A stretch of DNA of 14,318 nt from CAVBBU01 sp963593765 (GTDB lineage: Bacteria; Bacillota; Clostridia; Lachnospirales; Lachnospiraceae), in contig CAVBBU010000050.1 of assembly GCA_963593765.1 (NCBI GenBank), forward strand, positions 1 through 14,318. Direction: 5' to 3'. Position numbers and translations under genes: made by a program. The first letter of the stretch is position 1, and each line of letters starts with the position of its first letter. The notes beneath the pieces were generated by a model. That model worked only from the letters and a program-made list of their open reading frames with translations, made no database searches and was not told the origin of the DNA. Positions 6,188 to 14,280 of the stretch are shown here, one piece after another.

Positions 6188-8738
6188 TTTGCATACCTCC
6201 AAGGAGCTTTTTAAATTCCGCTAGCCCAAGCATATCAAATTCACTGCCGCTTAGCTCATCAATCATAAACGAAAGTGACCTTTCCGTCTCTGTAATTTGC
6301 CCTTCAACCTCTGCAAAAGTAGTTTCATACTTTTTAGATAGTATCTCAAGCTTAGAAAAGAGTTCAGCAACTATACTATCCGGCAGCTGCATAAGATTAT
6401 CTATAAGTGGCTTTATCCATTTATCCCTTAAAAGCTCCTTTGCCTTATCATCGCTAAGGCTCTCTATAGCCTTCTTAGTCTTTTCTTCAAGTAGGGCTGC
6501 ATCCTTTTTAATCTCCGTCTTTAATGACTTCTCCTCATTACTTAGAGCCATTACCTTAGTTAGCTTTTCCTTAGTTTCAGTTTCAAGATTACTATCCTTT
6601 AGTGCCTTTTTAATCTCAGCAAATACAAAGGAGTCCTCACCTGCATAGTCGGCTTCCTTTTCTTCCTCACTAAGAGTATCAAAAATCTCCTCATATTCTG
6701 ATGCGATATCCGAAAGTCTATCCTCTTTTTCCTTTAAAGCCCTTTTATCCTCAGAAAGCATACTATCCCAGATTAGCTCGAAAGGAATTACATGTCCCTT
6801 CCAGCCCTCTTGAATCTCCTGCTCCTTATTATCCTTTTTCTTTATTACCATATTAGGATCAACCTGTCTTACTGCCTCAAAGCCTTCTGTCTGGATTATC
6901 TCAAGGTCTATAGCTATCCTAGCCCAGTCATCATCAAGCATCTGGTATGCCTCGTACTTATCTACCAGAGGAATATCCGCCATTCTATCAAATATATTTT
7001 TAGATAATATATCCTCTGCTTTAGATATACTAAGGCTTTGCATATTAGCTATAAGCTTATCATAAAGAAAAGTATCAAAGCTATTAAAGGCATCCTTAAA
7101 CCTAGCCTTAAACTGCTTTATATCGGCATGCTCTGTAATAGTTTTTTTGATATCATTGCTAGTAAGCCTTACATACTTAGATGAAGCATTTTCAAGCAAA
7201 GATTCCTTTAGATTAGGAAATGCATCCCAGTACCGGTTAAGGCTATCTATCTCCTGCGATGGAATACCGCCAAACATAGACGCATATATATCCCAAGACT
7301 CTGCCGCCTCAGAAGAGTCTACATATCTTGGAATATTAAGATTGTAGTCATTTGCACGGATTTCATCACGGGTAACAACCCTTGAAAACTTTTCTATGCT
7401 TTCTCTTTTTGTTACGGTATCAACTATTTTCTTTATATCAGATGCACGCAGCTTATTATTCTTACCCTCTTTTATAAAGCCCTTTGATGCATCTATAATA
7501 AGCACATCTGTATTAACTCTCTTTTGCCTAAGTACCATAATAATGGTTGGAATACCAGTTCCGTAAAATATATTAACAGGAAGTCCTATGATAGTATCTA
7601 TATGATTTTTCTCTATAAGATTTTTCCTAATCTCGCCTTCCTCACCGCCACGAAACAGCACGCCATGCGGAAGAACTATAGTCATAATTCCATCCGGCTT
7701 TATATGGTAGAGGTCATGCAGCAAAAAGGCATAGTCCGCCTTGCCCTTTGGTGCTAGTCCGAATCCTGCATACCTAGGATCCATCTCCTTATCTGTCGGA
7801 TTCCAAGCCTGCGAATAAGGCGGATTAGAAACAACAGCATCTACATATAAAGGATTATAGGTTCCTGCAGGATCATTGTCATCAAAGTAAGGCCAGTCAT
7901 CCTCTAAGGTATCTGCATTTCTCGTAACTATATTGTCTGCCTTTATGCCACGCATTATAAGATTCATACGAGTAAGGTTGTAGGTATTTTGCTTTAGCTC
8001 CTGTGCATAGTACTTTACCTTATCCTCGCCAGCTATATACTTTGCTGCACTTTTTCCTATGTTGATTAGTAGAGATCCTGAGCCGCTTGTAGGATCGTAT
8101 ATTTCTATCTTATCTCTATCCTTTAGGTGGTTTGCAACTATCTCAGACATAAGAAGAGAAACCTCGTGCGGCGTATAAAACTCTCCTGCCTTTTTGCCTG
8201 CATTTGCCGCAAACTTTTCAATCAGATATTCATATATAAAGCCTAAAACGTCGTAGCCCTGCTTGCCGTCCATAGGAATATCCTTTATAAGATAGATAAG
8301 GTCGCTTATAGACTTAGACTGTGATGCGGCACTGTCGCCTAGCTTTGAAAGTCCTGTCTGGAGAGTATCGAAAACTCCGTCAAAAACTCTCTTGTGGGTA
8401 GGATTGATAAGACGGCTAAATGCTGAGAGTGCATCACGAACATCTGATACAGCAAAGTCACTGCCCTTATCAAGCCAGGTAGAGAACAAATTATCATAAG
8501 AGATAAAGTAGCCTATATTCTGCTGTATGCTCCTAACTGTATCGGCATCATCTTCCTTAAGCTCTGGCAGGTACTCATCTGTCCAGTCATTTCTTTTAAG
8601 ATATTTGACCTCTTCTTCAGAAAGAAACTTATAGAAGATAAAGCCAAGGATATAGTCCTTGTATTCATTTGCCTCTATCTTAGAGCGCATTTTATTTGCC
8701 GAATCCCAAATCTTTGAAGCTAACTGCTGCTTGTTCAT
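6180..8738 (-). CDS. hsdM: type I restriction-modification DNA methyltransferase subunit, long form
   Basis: HsdM methylates adenine in the target chosen by HsdS, using S-adenosylmethionine. The N-terminal helical domain (about 5-150) begins with LASKIWDSANKMR. The methyltransferase domain has the AdoMet motif YDPTSGSGSLL (214-224), with the S/T variant of DPACGSG, and the catalytic NPPY (305-308). It closes around NDYNLNIPRYV (463-473). Another 380 residues follow, much longer than the roughly 500-550 aa of classical HsdM proteins. This part is highly charged, rich in E/K/D/L and probably coiled coil (about 640-850), without a recognised enzymatic motif. ATG 8738 has GGAGG at 8743-8747. The stop overlaps the hsdS start. 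alaS ends 70 bases upstream behind a terminator; no clear promoter fits in the gap, so read-through or a promoter overlapping the hairpin is possible. Confidence 0.96.
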   Translation of the reverse strand: MNKQQLASKIWDSANKMRSKIEANEYKDYILGFIFYKFLSEEEVKYLKRNDWTDEYLPELKEDDADTVRSIQQNIGYFISYDNLFSTWLDKGSDFAVSDVRDALSAFSRLINPTHKRVFDGVFDTLQTGLSKLGDSAASQSKSISDLIYLIKDIPMDGKQGYDVLGFIYEYLIEKFAANAGKKAGEFYTPHEVSLLMSEIVANHLKDRDKIEIYDPTSGSGSLLINIGKSAAKYIAGEDKVKYYAQELKQNTYNLTRMNLIMRGIKADNIVTRNADTLEDDWPYFDDNDPAGTYNPLYVDAVVSNPPYSQAWNPTDKEMDPRYAGFGLAPKGKADYAFLLHDLYHIKPDGIMTIVLPHGVLFRGGEEGEIRKNLIEKNHIDTIIGLPVNIFYGTGIPTIIMVLRQKRVNTDVLIIDASKGFIKEGKNNKLRASDIKKIVDTVTKRESIEKFSRVVTRDEIRANDYNLNIPRYVDSSEAAESWDIYASMFGGIPSQEIDSLNRYWDAFPNLKESLLENASSKYVRLTSNDIKKTITEHADIKQFKARFKDAFNSFDTFLYDKLIANMQSLSISKAEDILSKNIFDRMADIPLVDKYEAYQMLDDDWARIAIDLEIIQTEGFEAVRQVDPNMVIKKKDNKEQEIQEGWKGHVIPFELIWDSMLSEDKRALKEKEDRLSDIASEYEEIFDTLSEEEKEADYAGEDSFVFAEIKKALKDSNLETETKEKLTKVMALSNEEKSLKTEIKKDAALLEEKTKKAIESLSDDKAKELLRDKWIKPLIDNLMQLPDSIVAELFSKLEILSKKYETTFAEVEGQITETERSLSFMIDELSGSEFDMLGLAEFKKLLGGMQND

Positions 8739-8765
8739 AGTGCCTCCGTTAATGTTACATATTTG

Positions 8766-8799
8766 AAAAACTCCCAGTAACTTCTGTCGCTGAGAGTTT
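8766..8799 (-). terminator. alaS terminator
   Basis: Read on the - strand, AAACTCTCAG and CTGGGAGTTT form a ten-pair stem (8799-8790 with 8777-8768; one G-U pair) around a 12-base loop, followed by more T's (8767-8766). It begins 10 bases after the alaS stop codon and ends before the hsdM ribosome binding site. On the + strand the stem has a mismatch and no T-run, so it acts in the alaS direction. Confidence 0.8.
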
Positions 8800-8808
8800 A
8801 TAGGATGA

Positions 8809-11451
8809 TTAATTTATCTGCTTTTTAAGCACTTCCTTAGCTGCCTCAAGTGCCTTTTCTACTCCGTCTGGATTCTTGCCGCCAGCCTGTGCCATATTAG
8901 GTCTGCCGCCGCCACCGCCGCCAACTAGGACTGCGATTTCTTTTATTATATTGCCTGCATGGGCACCTTTCTTTTGTGCACTATCTCCTGCCATTACTAT
9001 AAGATTTACCTTACTGCCGACTACAGATGCAAGCACAACTACTCCGCCGCCTGTCTTTTCCTTAAGTGAGTCGCCAAGGTTTCGAAGCTCATTCATCTCT
9101 ATATTATCTACCTTCATAGCAAGCAGCTTAACTCCGCCTATATCCTCTATATGGCTTTCTGCATCTGATGCTGCCTCGCCTGCAAGCTTACTCTTTAGGC
9201 TGTCATTTTCAGACTTAAGCTGCTTTATCTCATCAAGAAGTGACTTAAGCTTAGTCTTAAGCTCACTTGGTGTAGTCTTAACAAGCTTTGCTATATCTAA
9301 AACCTCTGCCTCTAAGTCCTCGTAGTGCTTAATAAGCGCATCGCCTGTAAGAGCCTCTATACGTCTAACTCCTGCTGCTATTCCGTTTTCAGAAATTATC
9401 TTAAATCTAGAGATCTCGCTTGTGTTCTTAACATGAGTACCGCCGCAAAGCTCCTTAGAAAAATCGCCCATGCTAACAACTCTAACCTTGTCATGGTACT
9501 TTTCGCCAAAGAGTGCCATAGCCCCGGTCTTTTTAGCATCGTCTATATTCATTATATCTGTAACAACAGGAAGGGAATTTTTAATCTCTTTATTAACTAT
9601 GTCCTCTACCTGCTTTAGCTCATTCTCCGAAAGTGCTGCAAAGTGAGTAAAGTCAAAACGTAGTCTGTCCTTACTAACAAAGCTTCCTGCCTGCTCTACA
9701 TGGTTACCAAGAACCTGCCTTAATGCCTTGTGAAGTAGATGGGTGCATGAGTGGTTCTTACATGTATTCTTCCTGTTTGTTTCATCTACAAGAAGAGTTA
9801 CTTCCTGACCTATATCAAACATGCCCTGCTTAACATATCCAACATGGCCTATCTTGCCGCCCTTTAGGTGTATTGACTCAACTACAACAAACTCATTCTT
9901 GTCTGCCTTTATAAGACCTATATCGCCCTCTTGTCCGCCCATGGTTGCATAAAATGGCGTCCTATCTGTAATGATAGTTCCCTTATCGCCCTCTGTTAGA
10001 GCCTCAACTAAATCTTCCTCAGTAGTAAGAGCTAGTACCTTGCCTGTATCTGTAAGCTTATCATAGCCAGTAAATTCTGATGTAAGAGCCGGATCTATCT
10101 TTTCATATACTGTTTCGTCAGCACCCATATAGTTAGTAACCTTACGGGCACTTCTTGCTCTTTCCTTTTGCTGCTTCATCTGCTTATCAAAGCCAGCCTC
10201 ATCTACAGTAAAGCCCTTTTCTTCAAGTATCTCCTTAGTAAGGTCTATAGGGAAGCCATATGTGTCATATAGCTTAAATGCATCCTCACCGCTAAGAATC
10301 TTTTTTCCAGGTGCAAGTGTAGCATCTTCCATTTCTGAAAGTATAGAAAGTCCCTGGTCTATGGTCTTATAGAACTTGTCCTCTTCCTCGGTAAGAACCT
10401 TAAGTATCATCTCACGTCTTTCCTCTAGCTCAGGGTAGCCGTCCTTACTAGATTCGATTACAGTTTCAGCTAGTCCTGCTAAAAACTTATCCTTAATTCC
10501 TAGCATACGACCGTGTCTTGCAGCTCTACGAAGAAGTCTTCTAAGTACGTAGCCTCTGCCCTCATTAGATGGCATAATTCCATCTGATATCATAAAGGTG
10601 CATGACCTGATATGGTCTGTAATAAGTCTTAGTGAAATATCATGCTTGTCATTATCCTTGTACTTTGTGTGGGCAATGCCTGCGACTGTATCTAGGAGCT
10701 TCTTAATAGTATCTACCTCAAATATAGACTCTACGTCCTGCACTACAACTGCAAGTCTTTCAAGTCCCATTCCGGTATCTATATTTTTTTGCTTTAGCTC
10801 GGAATAATTACCGTGTCCGTCATTGTCAAACTGGGTAAATACGTTATTCCAAACCTCCATATATCTGTCGCAGTCACAGCCGACAGTGCAGCCTGGCTTA
10901 CCGCAGCCATACTTTTCGCCACGGTCATAATAAACCTCAGAGCAAGGGCCACACGGACCAGAGCCATGTTCCCAGAAATTATCTTCCTTGCCAAATCTAA
11001 AAATTCTATCCTCCGGAATACCTATCTCTTTATTCCATATCTCGAAGGCCTGGTCATCGTCTGTATATATAGAAGGATAAAGTCTGTTAGGATCTAGTCC
11101 TACTACCTCGGTAAGGAACTCCCAAGTCCAGTGTATAGCTTCGTCCTTAAAGTAATCGCCGAAGGAGAAGTTTCCAAGCATTTCAAAAAATGTGCCGTGT
11201 CTTGCGGTCTTTCCGACATTTTCTATGTCGCCTGTTCTTATACACTTCTGGCAGGTAGTAACTCTTCTTCTAGGCGGAATCTCCTGACCTGTAAAGTATG
11301 GCTTAAGAGGTGCCATGCCGGAATTAATAAGAAGTAGGCTGTTGTCATTATGAGGAACAAGTGAAAAGCTCTTCATAACTAGATGTCCCTTACTCTCAAA
11401 AAAGTCAAGGAACATCTTCCTTAACTCATTTACCCCATATTGTTTACTCAT
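8809..11451 (-). CDS. alaS: alanyl-tRNA synthetase
   Basis: AlaRS charges tRNA-Ala with alanine and clears mischarged serine or glycine. The 880-aa protein has the full bacterial layout. The class II catalytic core occupies about 1-250, with the MFLDFFESKGH start, RTGDIENVG, the FFEMLGNFSFGDYF block and DTGMGLER (225-232). A cysteine-rich metal site lies at 183-194 (CGKPGC, GCDC). The tRNA-binding domain follows, then the editing domain with HxxxH (H567, H571) and C669/H673 in CGGTHV. A coiled linker (about 710-760) leads to the C-Ala domain with six consecutive glycines at 844-849 and RPNMAQAGG. ATG 11451 has GGGAGG at 11457-11462. It is followed by its own terminator and then hsdM in the same direction. 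Upstream lies the repeat-filled gap; no T-box leader is seen on its strand. Confidence 0.99.
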   Translation of the reverse strand: MSKQYGVNELRKMFLDFFESKGHLVMKSFSLVPHNDNSLLLINSGMAPLKPYFTGQEIPPRRRVTTCQKCIRTGDIENVGKTARHGTFFEMLGNFSFGDYFKDEAIHWTWEFLTEVVGLDPNRLYPSIYTDDDQAFEIWNKEIGIPEDRIFRFGKEDNFWEHGSGPCGPCSEVYYDRGEKYGCGKPGCTVGCDCDRYMEVWNNVFTQFDNDGHGNYSELKQKNIDTGMGLERLAVVVQDVESIFEVDTIKKLLDTVAGIAHTKYKDNDKHDISLRLITDHIRSCTFMISDGIMPSNEGRGYVLRRLLRRAARHGRMLGIKDKFLAGLAETVIESSKDGYPELEERREMILKVLTEEEDKFYKTIDQGLSILSEMEDATLAPGKKILSGEDAFKLYDTYGFPIDLTKEILEEKGFTVDEAGFDKQMKQQKERARSARKVTNYMGADETVYEKIDPALTSEFTGYDKLTDTGKVLALTTEEDLVEALTEGDKGTIITDRTPFYATMGGQEGDIGLIKADKNEFVVVESIHLKGGKIGHVGYVKQGMFDIGQEVTLLVDETNRKNTCKNHSCTHLLHKALRQVLGNHVEQAGSFVSKDRLRFDFTHFAALSENELKQVEDIVNKEIKNSLPVVTDIMNIDDAKKTGAMALFGEKYHDKVRVVSMGDFSKELCGGTHVKNTSEISRFKIISENGIAAGVRRIEALTGDALIKHYEDLEAEVLDIAKLVKTTPSELKTKLKSLLDEIKQLKSENDSLKSKLAGEAASDAESHIEDIGGVKLLAMKVDNIEMNELRNLGDSLKEKTGGGVVVLASVVGSKVNLIVMAGDSAQKKGAHAGNIIKEIAVLVGGGGGGRPNMAQAGGKNPDGVEKALEAAKEVLKKQIN

Positions 11452-11509
11452 AAAATCCTCCCGTATATATTTGAATTAAGTATTAAGTATTATTTGTTAG
11501 GTTGTGTGT

Positions 11510-11709
11510 CTGCATATGTTGTGTAAGAAACACATTTCAGCTAAGGTGGTGCTCCGTGCTGGTATGTATTGTGTTAAAAATATGCTTTCTCTACGGTGAT
11601 GCTCCGTTCTGGTATATGTTGTGTTAGAAATATGCTTTCTCTACGGTGGTGCTCCGTGCCTACATATATTGTATTCGAAACACGCTCCCGCTAAGGTGCT
11701 TGAGTAGCG
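11510..11709 (+). repeat. four tandem 50-bp units
   Basis: Units start at 11510, 11560, 11610 and 11660, each exactly 50 bp with no spacer. Units 2 and 3 match at 45 of 50 positions by hand; units 1 and 3 at 38 of 50; unit 4 is the most diverged and changes at its end. The shared core is TGTTGTGTTAGAAA, then CTACGGTGGTGCTCCGTGC. In units 2 and 3 ACGG and CCGT can pair around a seven-base loop (11593-11607 and 11643-11657), so each unit can form a small hairpin. The exact period indicates tandem duplication. Confidence 0.85.
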
Positions 11710-11786
11710 GTACTAACAAGCCTGCTTACGCAGCCTTGAAGTGCCGACCACGCACCATTGTTTCTCATACAACACATGCAGGCACG
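11655..11786. repeat. large imperfect inverted repeat centred near 11727
   Basis: Unit 4 of the 50-bp array and its continuation (11655-11725) are repeated in inverse orientation at 11729-11786. CGTGCC-TACATATATTG on the left corresponds to CGTGCC-TGCATGTGTTG read on the - strand from 11786. Likewise AAGGTGCTTGAG corresponds to ATGGTGCGTGGT. The centre is a tight hairpin: CAAG-C-CTGC pairs with GCAG-C-CTTG around TTAC (11717-11738). The arms differ by a gap of about ten bases and several substitutions. Confidence 0.7.
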
Positions 11787-11910
11787 TCGCTTCGCACACG
11801 CTGGGCTTACCCTTGCCATTGTAATATTAGTTTTGCTTTTAACACGTGCCGGCTCGCAGCTTCGCACACACTAGGCTTAACCTTATTACTGTAATATTTA
11901 TTTTGCTTTT
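11771..11910 (+). repeat. two tandem 70-bp units
   Basis: Units 11771-11840 and 11841-11910 match at 56 of 70 positions, without gaps. Both start with AACACRTGC, contain GCTTCGCACAC and end in TTTTGCTTTT. A third copy begins at 11911 (AATGCATGTAACTAG) but fades within about 15 bases. The first bases of unit 1 also form the outer end of the inverted repeat, so the 50-bp and 70-bp families share a segment. Confidence 0.8.
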
Positions 11911-11986
11911 AATGCATGTAACTAGACACACGTAAGCATCATATACAAAGCACAATAATCTATATTAGTAAATAAGTTTAAGTAAG

Positions 11987-12487
11987 TCAAGACTCATCAT
12001 CTGCCGCTAAATCGAGCCCGGAATCTACGATAAGCTCTGCCGAATCGGCTGCGGTAGTTGCGAGCTTGTCACATCGCTCATTGACGGGGTCGCCGTCATG
12101 ACCCTTTACCCATGTAAAGGTAACATTGTGCGGCTCTATGGCCTCGAGAAGTCTCTCCCACAGGTCTATATTCTTAACCTTGCCTAGCTTTCCTCTAGTC
12201 CAGTTGTTTGCAACCCACTTATCTATCCACCTTTGGTTGAAGGCATCTGTAAGATATTTTGAGTCTGAATATACCTCTACATCACATGCCCTTTTTAATG
12301 CCTCAAAGCCTGCTATGCAGCCCATAAGTTCCATACGATTATTCGTCGTCTTAGTATATCCCTGCGACATAGTTTTCTCGTGAAGCTGTCCGTCCTTATC
12401 TATATATTGAAGTATAGTTCCATATCCGCCCGGCCCCTCTGGGTTTCCTCTGGCAGAGCCATCCGAATATAATTTAACTATTCCCAT
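11987..12487 (-). CDS. rnhA: ribonuclease HI
   Basis: RNase HI cuts the RNA strand of RNA-DNA hybrids, for example R-loops and primers. The 166-aa protein has the complete metal-binding set: D9 in LYSDGSARGNPE, E53 in TTNNRMELMG, D75 in VYSDSKYL and D140 in NERCDKLA. H130 lies in the loop VKGHDGDPVNERCD. Length and layout match the stand-alone bacterial enzyme, plus an acidic tail of about 15 residues (LDLAADDES). ATG 12487 has GGAGG at 12494-12498. It begins 15 bases after the stop of the beta-CASP gene, and the ribosome binding site sits inside this gap, so the two genes are very likely co-transcribed. The repeat region follows its stop. Confidence 0.97.
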   Translation of the reverse strand: MGIVKLYSDGSARGNPEGPGGYGTILQYIDKDGQLHEKTMSQGYTKTTNNRMELMGCIAGFEALKRACDVEVYSDSKYLTDAFNQRWIDKWVANNWTRGKLGKVKNIDLWERLLEAIEPHNVTFTWVKGHDGDPVNERCDKLATTAADSAELIVDSGLDLAADDES

Positions 12488-12502
12488 AATTTCCTCCCCT
12501 AG

Positions 12503-14104
12503 CTACAGCTGCCATTTATCGCACAGCGAATTAATCTGGTCAGCAAATTTTGCCAAATCCTTATTTGCTCCGTTTTTATTTTCCTTAATAACTGCATTAA
12601 GCCTTTCACCTGCAGCTACAAGTCTAAGATAAACTCCGGTCTCCCTCTTCTTATCAAGCTTCTCCTTAAGTACAGGTATTTCAGTAGCTTCCTTAATCCA
12701 TCTATCCTCTATAAGGTCATATACAGAGCCAGACCAAGGTGCGCTTGTTTCAAAACCAGTCTTTTCATGCACGAGCCTTGCGTAGCTATCGCATACTTCA
12801 TCGTCACCATGGACAACAAATACTCTTTTAGGCTTAGTTGTAAATGCACTAATCCACTCAAGAAGTCCGTTTTGGTCTGCATGGCCGCTTATTCCTTGCA
12901 TGGTTGCGATATGTGCCCGAACCTCTATATCCTCGCCAAAGAGCCTTACCTTATCTACGCCATCCTGCAGGCTTCTTCCAAGCGTTCCCTCTGCCTGATA
13001 TCCGGCAAAAACTATAGTTGACTCTGGTCTCCAAAGATTATGCTTTAGGTGGTGTCGTATTCTTCCTGCATCGCACATTCCAGATGCCGAGATTATAACC
13101 TTAGGCTCGGTATCAAAATTAATCTGCTTAGATTCCTCTGCTGCAACGGCTATCTTAAGACCTCTAAAGCCTATAGGGTTAATGCCGGAATTAACCAGCC
13201 TTCTTGTTTCATCATCAAGGCAGTCAAGAAGATTGTCTCTAAAAACCTGAGTTGCCTCAACAGCAAGCGGACTGTCGACATATACCTTGAAATTTTTATG
13301 CCCCTTTATAAGGCCTTCTTCCTTTAGCTTTCTATAGTAATATAGCAGCTCCTGAGTTCTTCCGACTGCAAATGCCGGAATGACAACATTGCCCCCACGA
13401 TCAAGGGTTTCCTGAGTAATTATCCTAAGCTCCTCTACATGGTCAACTGCCGGTGCGTGAAATCTGTCGCCGTATGTAGACTCGGTAAGCACGTAGTCGG
13501 CATCAGTTATATACTGCGGATCTCGTATAAGAGGTCTGTTTTTGTTTCCAATGTCGCCAGAGAAAACAATTTTTCGCAGGTTGTTATTTTCGCTAATCCA
13601 CATCTCTATAGAGGCAGAGCCAAGCAGGTGACCTGCATCTATAAATCTAACCGATAGATTATCATCTATAGTTAGCTTTTCCTTATAGTCGACATTGACA
13701 AAAAGATCAAGGATAGCCTTTGCATCCTTAACAGTAAATAAAGGCTCTACTAAAGCCTTGCCGGCTCTTTCTGCCTTTCTGTTTCTCCACTCAGCCTCTG
13801 ACTCCTGTATATGTGCAGTGTCAAGAAGCATAATCTCGCACAGCTCACAGGTTGCAGTGGTTGCGTATATAGCTCCTCTAAAGCCCTGAACATAAAGAAG
13901 CGGGAGCATGCCTGTGTGGTCGATATGTGCATGGGTAATAAATATATAATCTATCTCGGCTGGTGAGCACGGCAGGCTTGCATTTTCAAATACATTAACG
14001 CCCTGCTCCATACCGTAGTCTACAAGGAGCTTTTTATTACCATATTCTATATAATGGCAGCTGCCGGTTACCTCGTGGTCGGCACCTATAAATGTTAATT
14101 TCAT
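12503..14104 (-). CDS. beta-CASP metallo-beta-lactamase family ribonuclease (CPSF/Ysh1-like)
   Basis: This 533-aa protein is a zinc-dependent nuclease of the metallo-beta-lactamase superfamily, of the type acting on RNA in bacteria. Zinc ligands are visible: HAHIDH (58-63), H159 in AGHLLGSA, D184 in SGDIGNKNRP, and a late histidine in ISGHADQNG. The family signature ESTYGDR (208-214) is present. The beta-CASP segment shows PAFAVGRTQELLYY, ISASGMCDAGRIRHHL and FAGYQAEGTLGR. A C-terminal extension (about 460-533), basic and helical, has no motif I recognise. ATG 14104 has GGAGG at 14113-14117 and a promoter about 30 bases further up. It is followed closely by rnhA, giving a two-gene RNA-processing transcript. 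The natural substrate cannot be told from sequence; RNase J is excluded by the different C-terminal layout. Confidence 0.93.
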   Translation of the reverse strand: MKLTFIGADHEVTGSCHYIEYGNKKLLVDYGMEQGVNVFENASLPCSPAEIDYIFITHAHIDHTGMLPLLYVQGFRGAIYATTATCELCEIMLLDTAHIQESEAEWRNRKAERAGKALVEPLFTVKDAKAILDLFVNVDYKEKLTIDDNLSVRFIDAGHLLGSASIEMWISENNNLRKIVFSGDIGNKNRPLIRDPQYITDADYVLTESTYGDRFHAPAVDHVEELRIITQETLDRGGNVVIPAFAVGRTQELLYYYRKLKEEGLIKGHKNFKVYVDSPLAVEATQVFRDNLLDCLDDETRRLVNSGINPIGFRGLKIAVAAEESKQINFDTEPKVIISASGMCDAGRIRHHLKHNLWRPESTIVFAGYQAEGTLGRSLQDGVDKVRLFGEDIEVRAHIATMQGISGHADQNGLLEWISAFTTKPKRVFVVHGDDEVCDSYARLVHEKTGFETSAPWSGSVYDLIEDRWIKEATEIPVLKEKLDKKRETGVYLRLVAAGERLNAVIKENKNGANKDLAKFADQINSLCDKWQL

Positions 14105-14137
14105 ACTCGCCCCTCCTTGGAAAATGTATATGGGTAT

Positions 14138-14166
14138 ATTTTAACATCTATATTTGTGTAAAACAA
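14138..14166 (-). promoter_or_regulatory. promoter for the beta-CASP / rnhA genes
   Basis: On the - strand TTGTTT (14166-14161) and TAAAAT (14143-14138) are separated by exactly 17 bases. TG one base before the -10 box gives an extended -10 element (TGTTAAAAT). The ATG is 33 bases downstream. This is the best promoter match in the window. Confidence 0.6.
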
Positions 14167-14167
14167 T

Positions 14168-14212
14168 AGGAGCCGTAACACCACCTATTAATTTCAGCAG
14201 TTTGCAGCTCCT
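14168..14212 (-). other. hairpin just upstream of the beta-CASP promoter
   Basis: On the - strand AGGAGC (14212-14207) pairs with GCTCCT (14173-14168) across a 33-base loop, followed by ATTGTTTT. This resembles a weak terminator for the gene at the right edge. TAACAC just before the stem can also pair with GTGTTA inside the loop, giving an alternative or knotted fold. Confidence 0.4.
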
Positions 14213-14249
14213 TTGTGTTATTTCTTATTATTACGCAATATCTACTAAG

Positions 14250-14280
14250 TGAAGTCCGATATGCCTGACTTCATTATTTT
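14250..14280. terminator. hairpin after the stop of the right-edge gene
   Basis: TGAAGTC (14250-14256) and GACTTCA (14267-14273) form a perfect seven-pair stem with a ten-base loop. On the - strand it directly follows the TAA of the partial gene, but no T-run comes after it. On the + strand it is followed by TTATTTT. Either orientation is possible. Confidence 0.4.

Larger units (their letters stand above)
11462..11986. other. repeat-filled non-coding region between rnhA and alaS
   Basis: No convincing gene lies in these 525 bases. About 400 of them (11510-11910) consist of related repeat units described separately. The flanks, 11463-11509 and 11911-11986, are AT-rich and must hold the alaS promoter and the end of the rnhA transcript, but I see no clear promoter or terminator in either. 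An 82-codon frame on the + strand (11646-11894) is made of repeat sequence, has no ribosome binding site and is unlikely to be real. Confidence 0.75.

Noticed and set aside
8876..9325. 149-codon + strand frame, proline and serine rich
   Set aside because: It is the antisense shadow of the alaS coding region; its proline run mirrors the glycine run of the C-Ala domain.
11535..11659. Repeated AAGGTGGTGCTCCGTGC-like segments resembling the T-box motif AGGGTGGNACCGCG
   Set aside because: They lie on the strand opposite to alaS, no + strand gene follows, the match lacks the conserved bases of the motif, and no specifier stem is seen. Better explained as the core of the 50-bp repeat.
11510..11910. 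Possible CRISPR array
   Set aside because: The units are directly adjacent with no unique spacers, and no cas gene is present.
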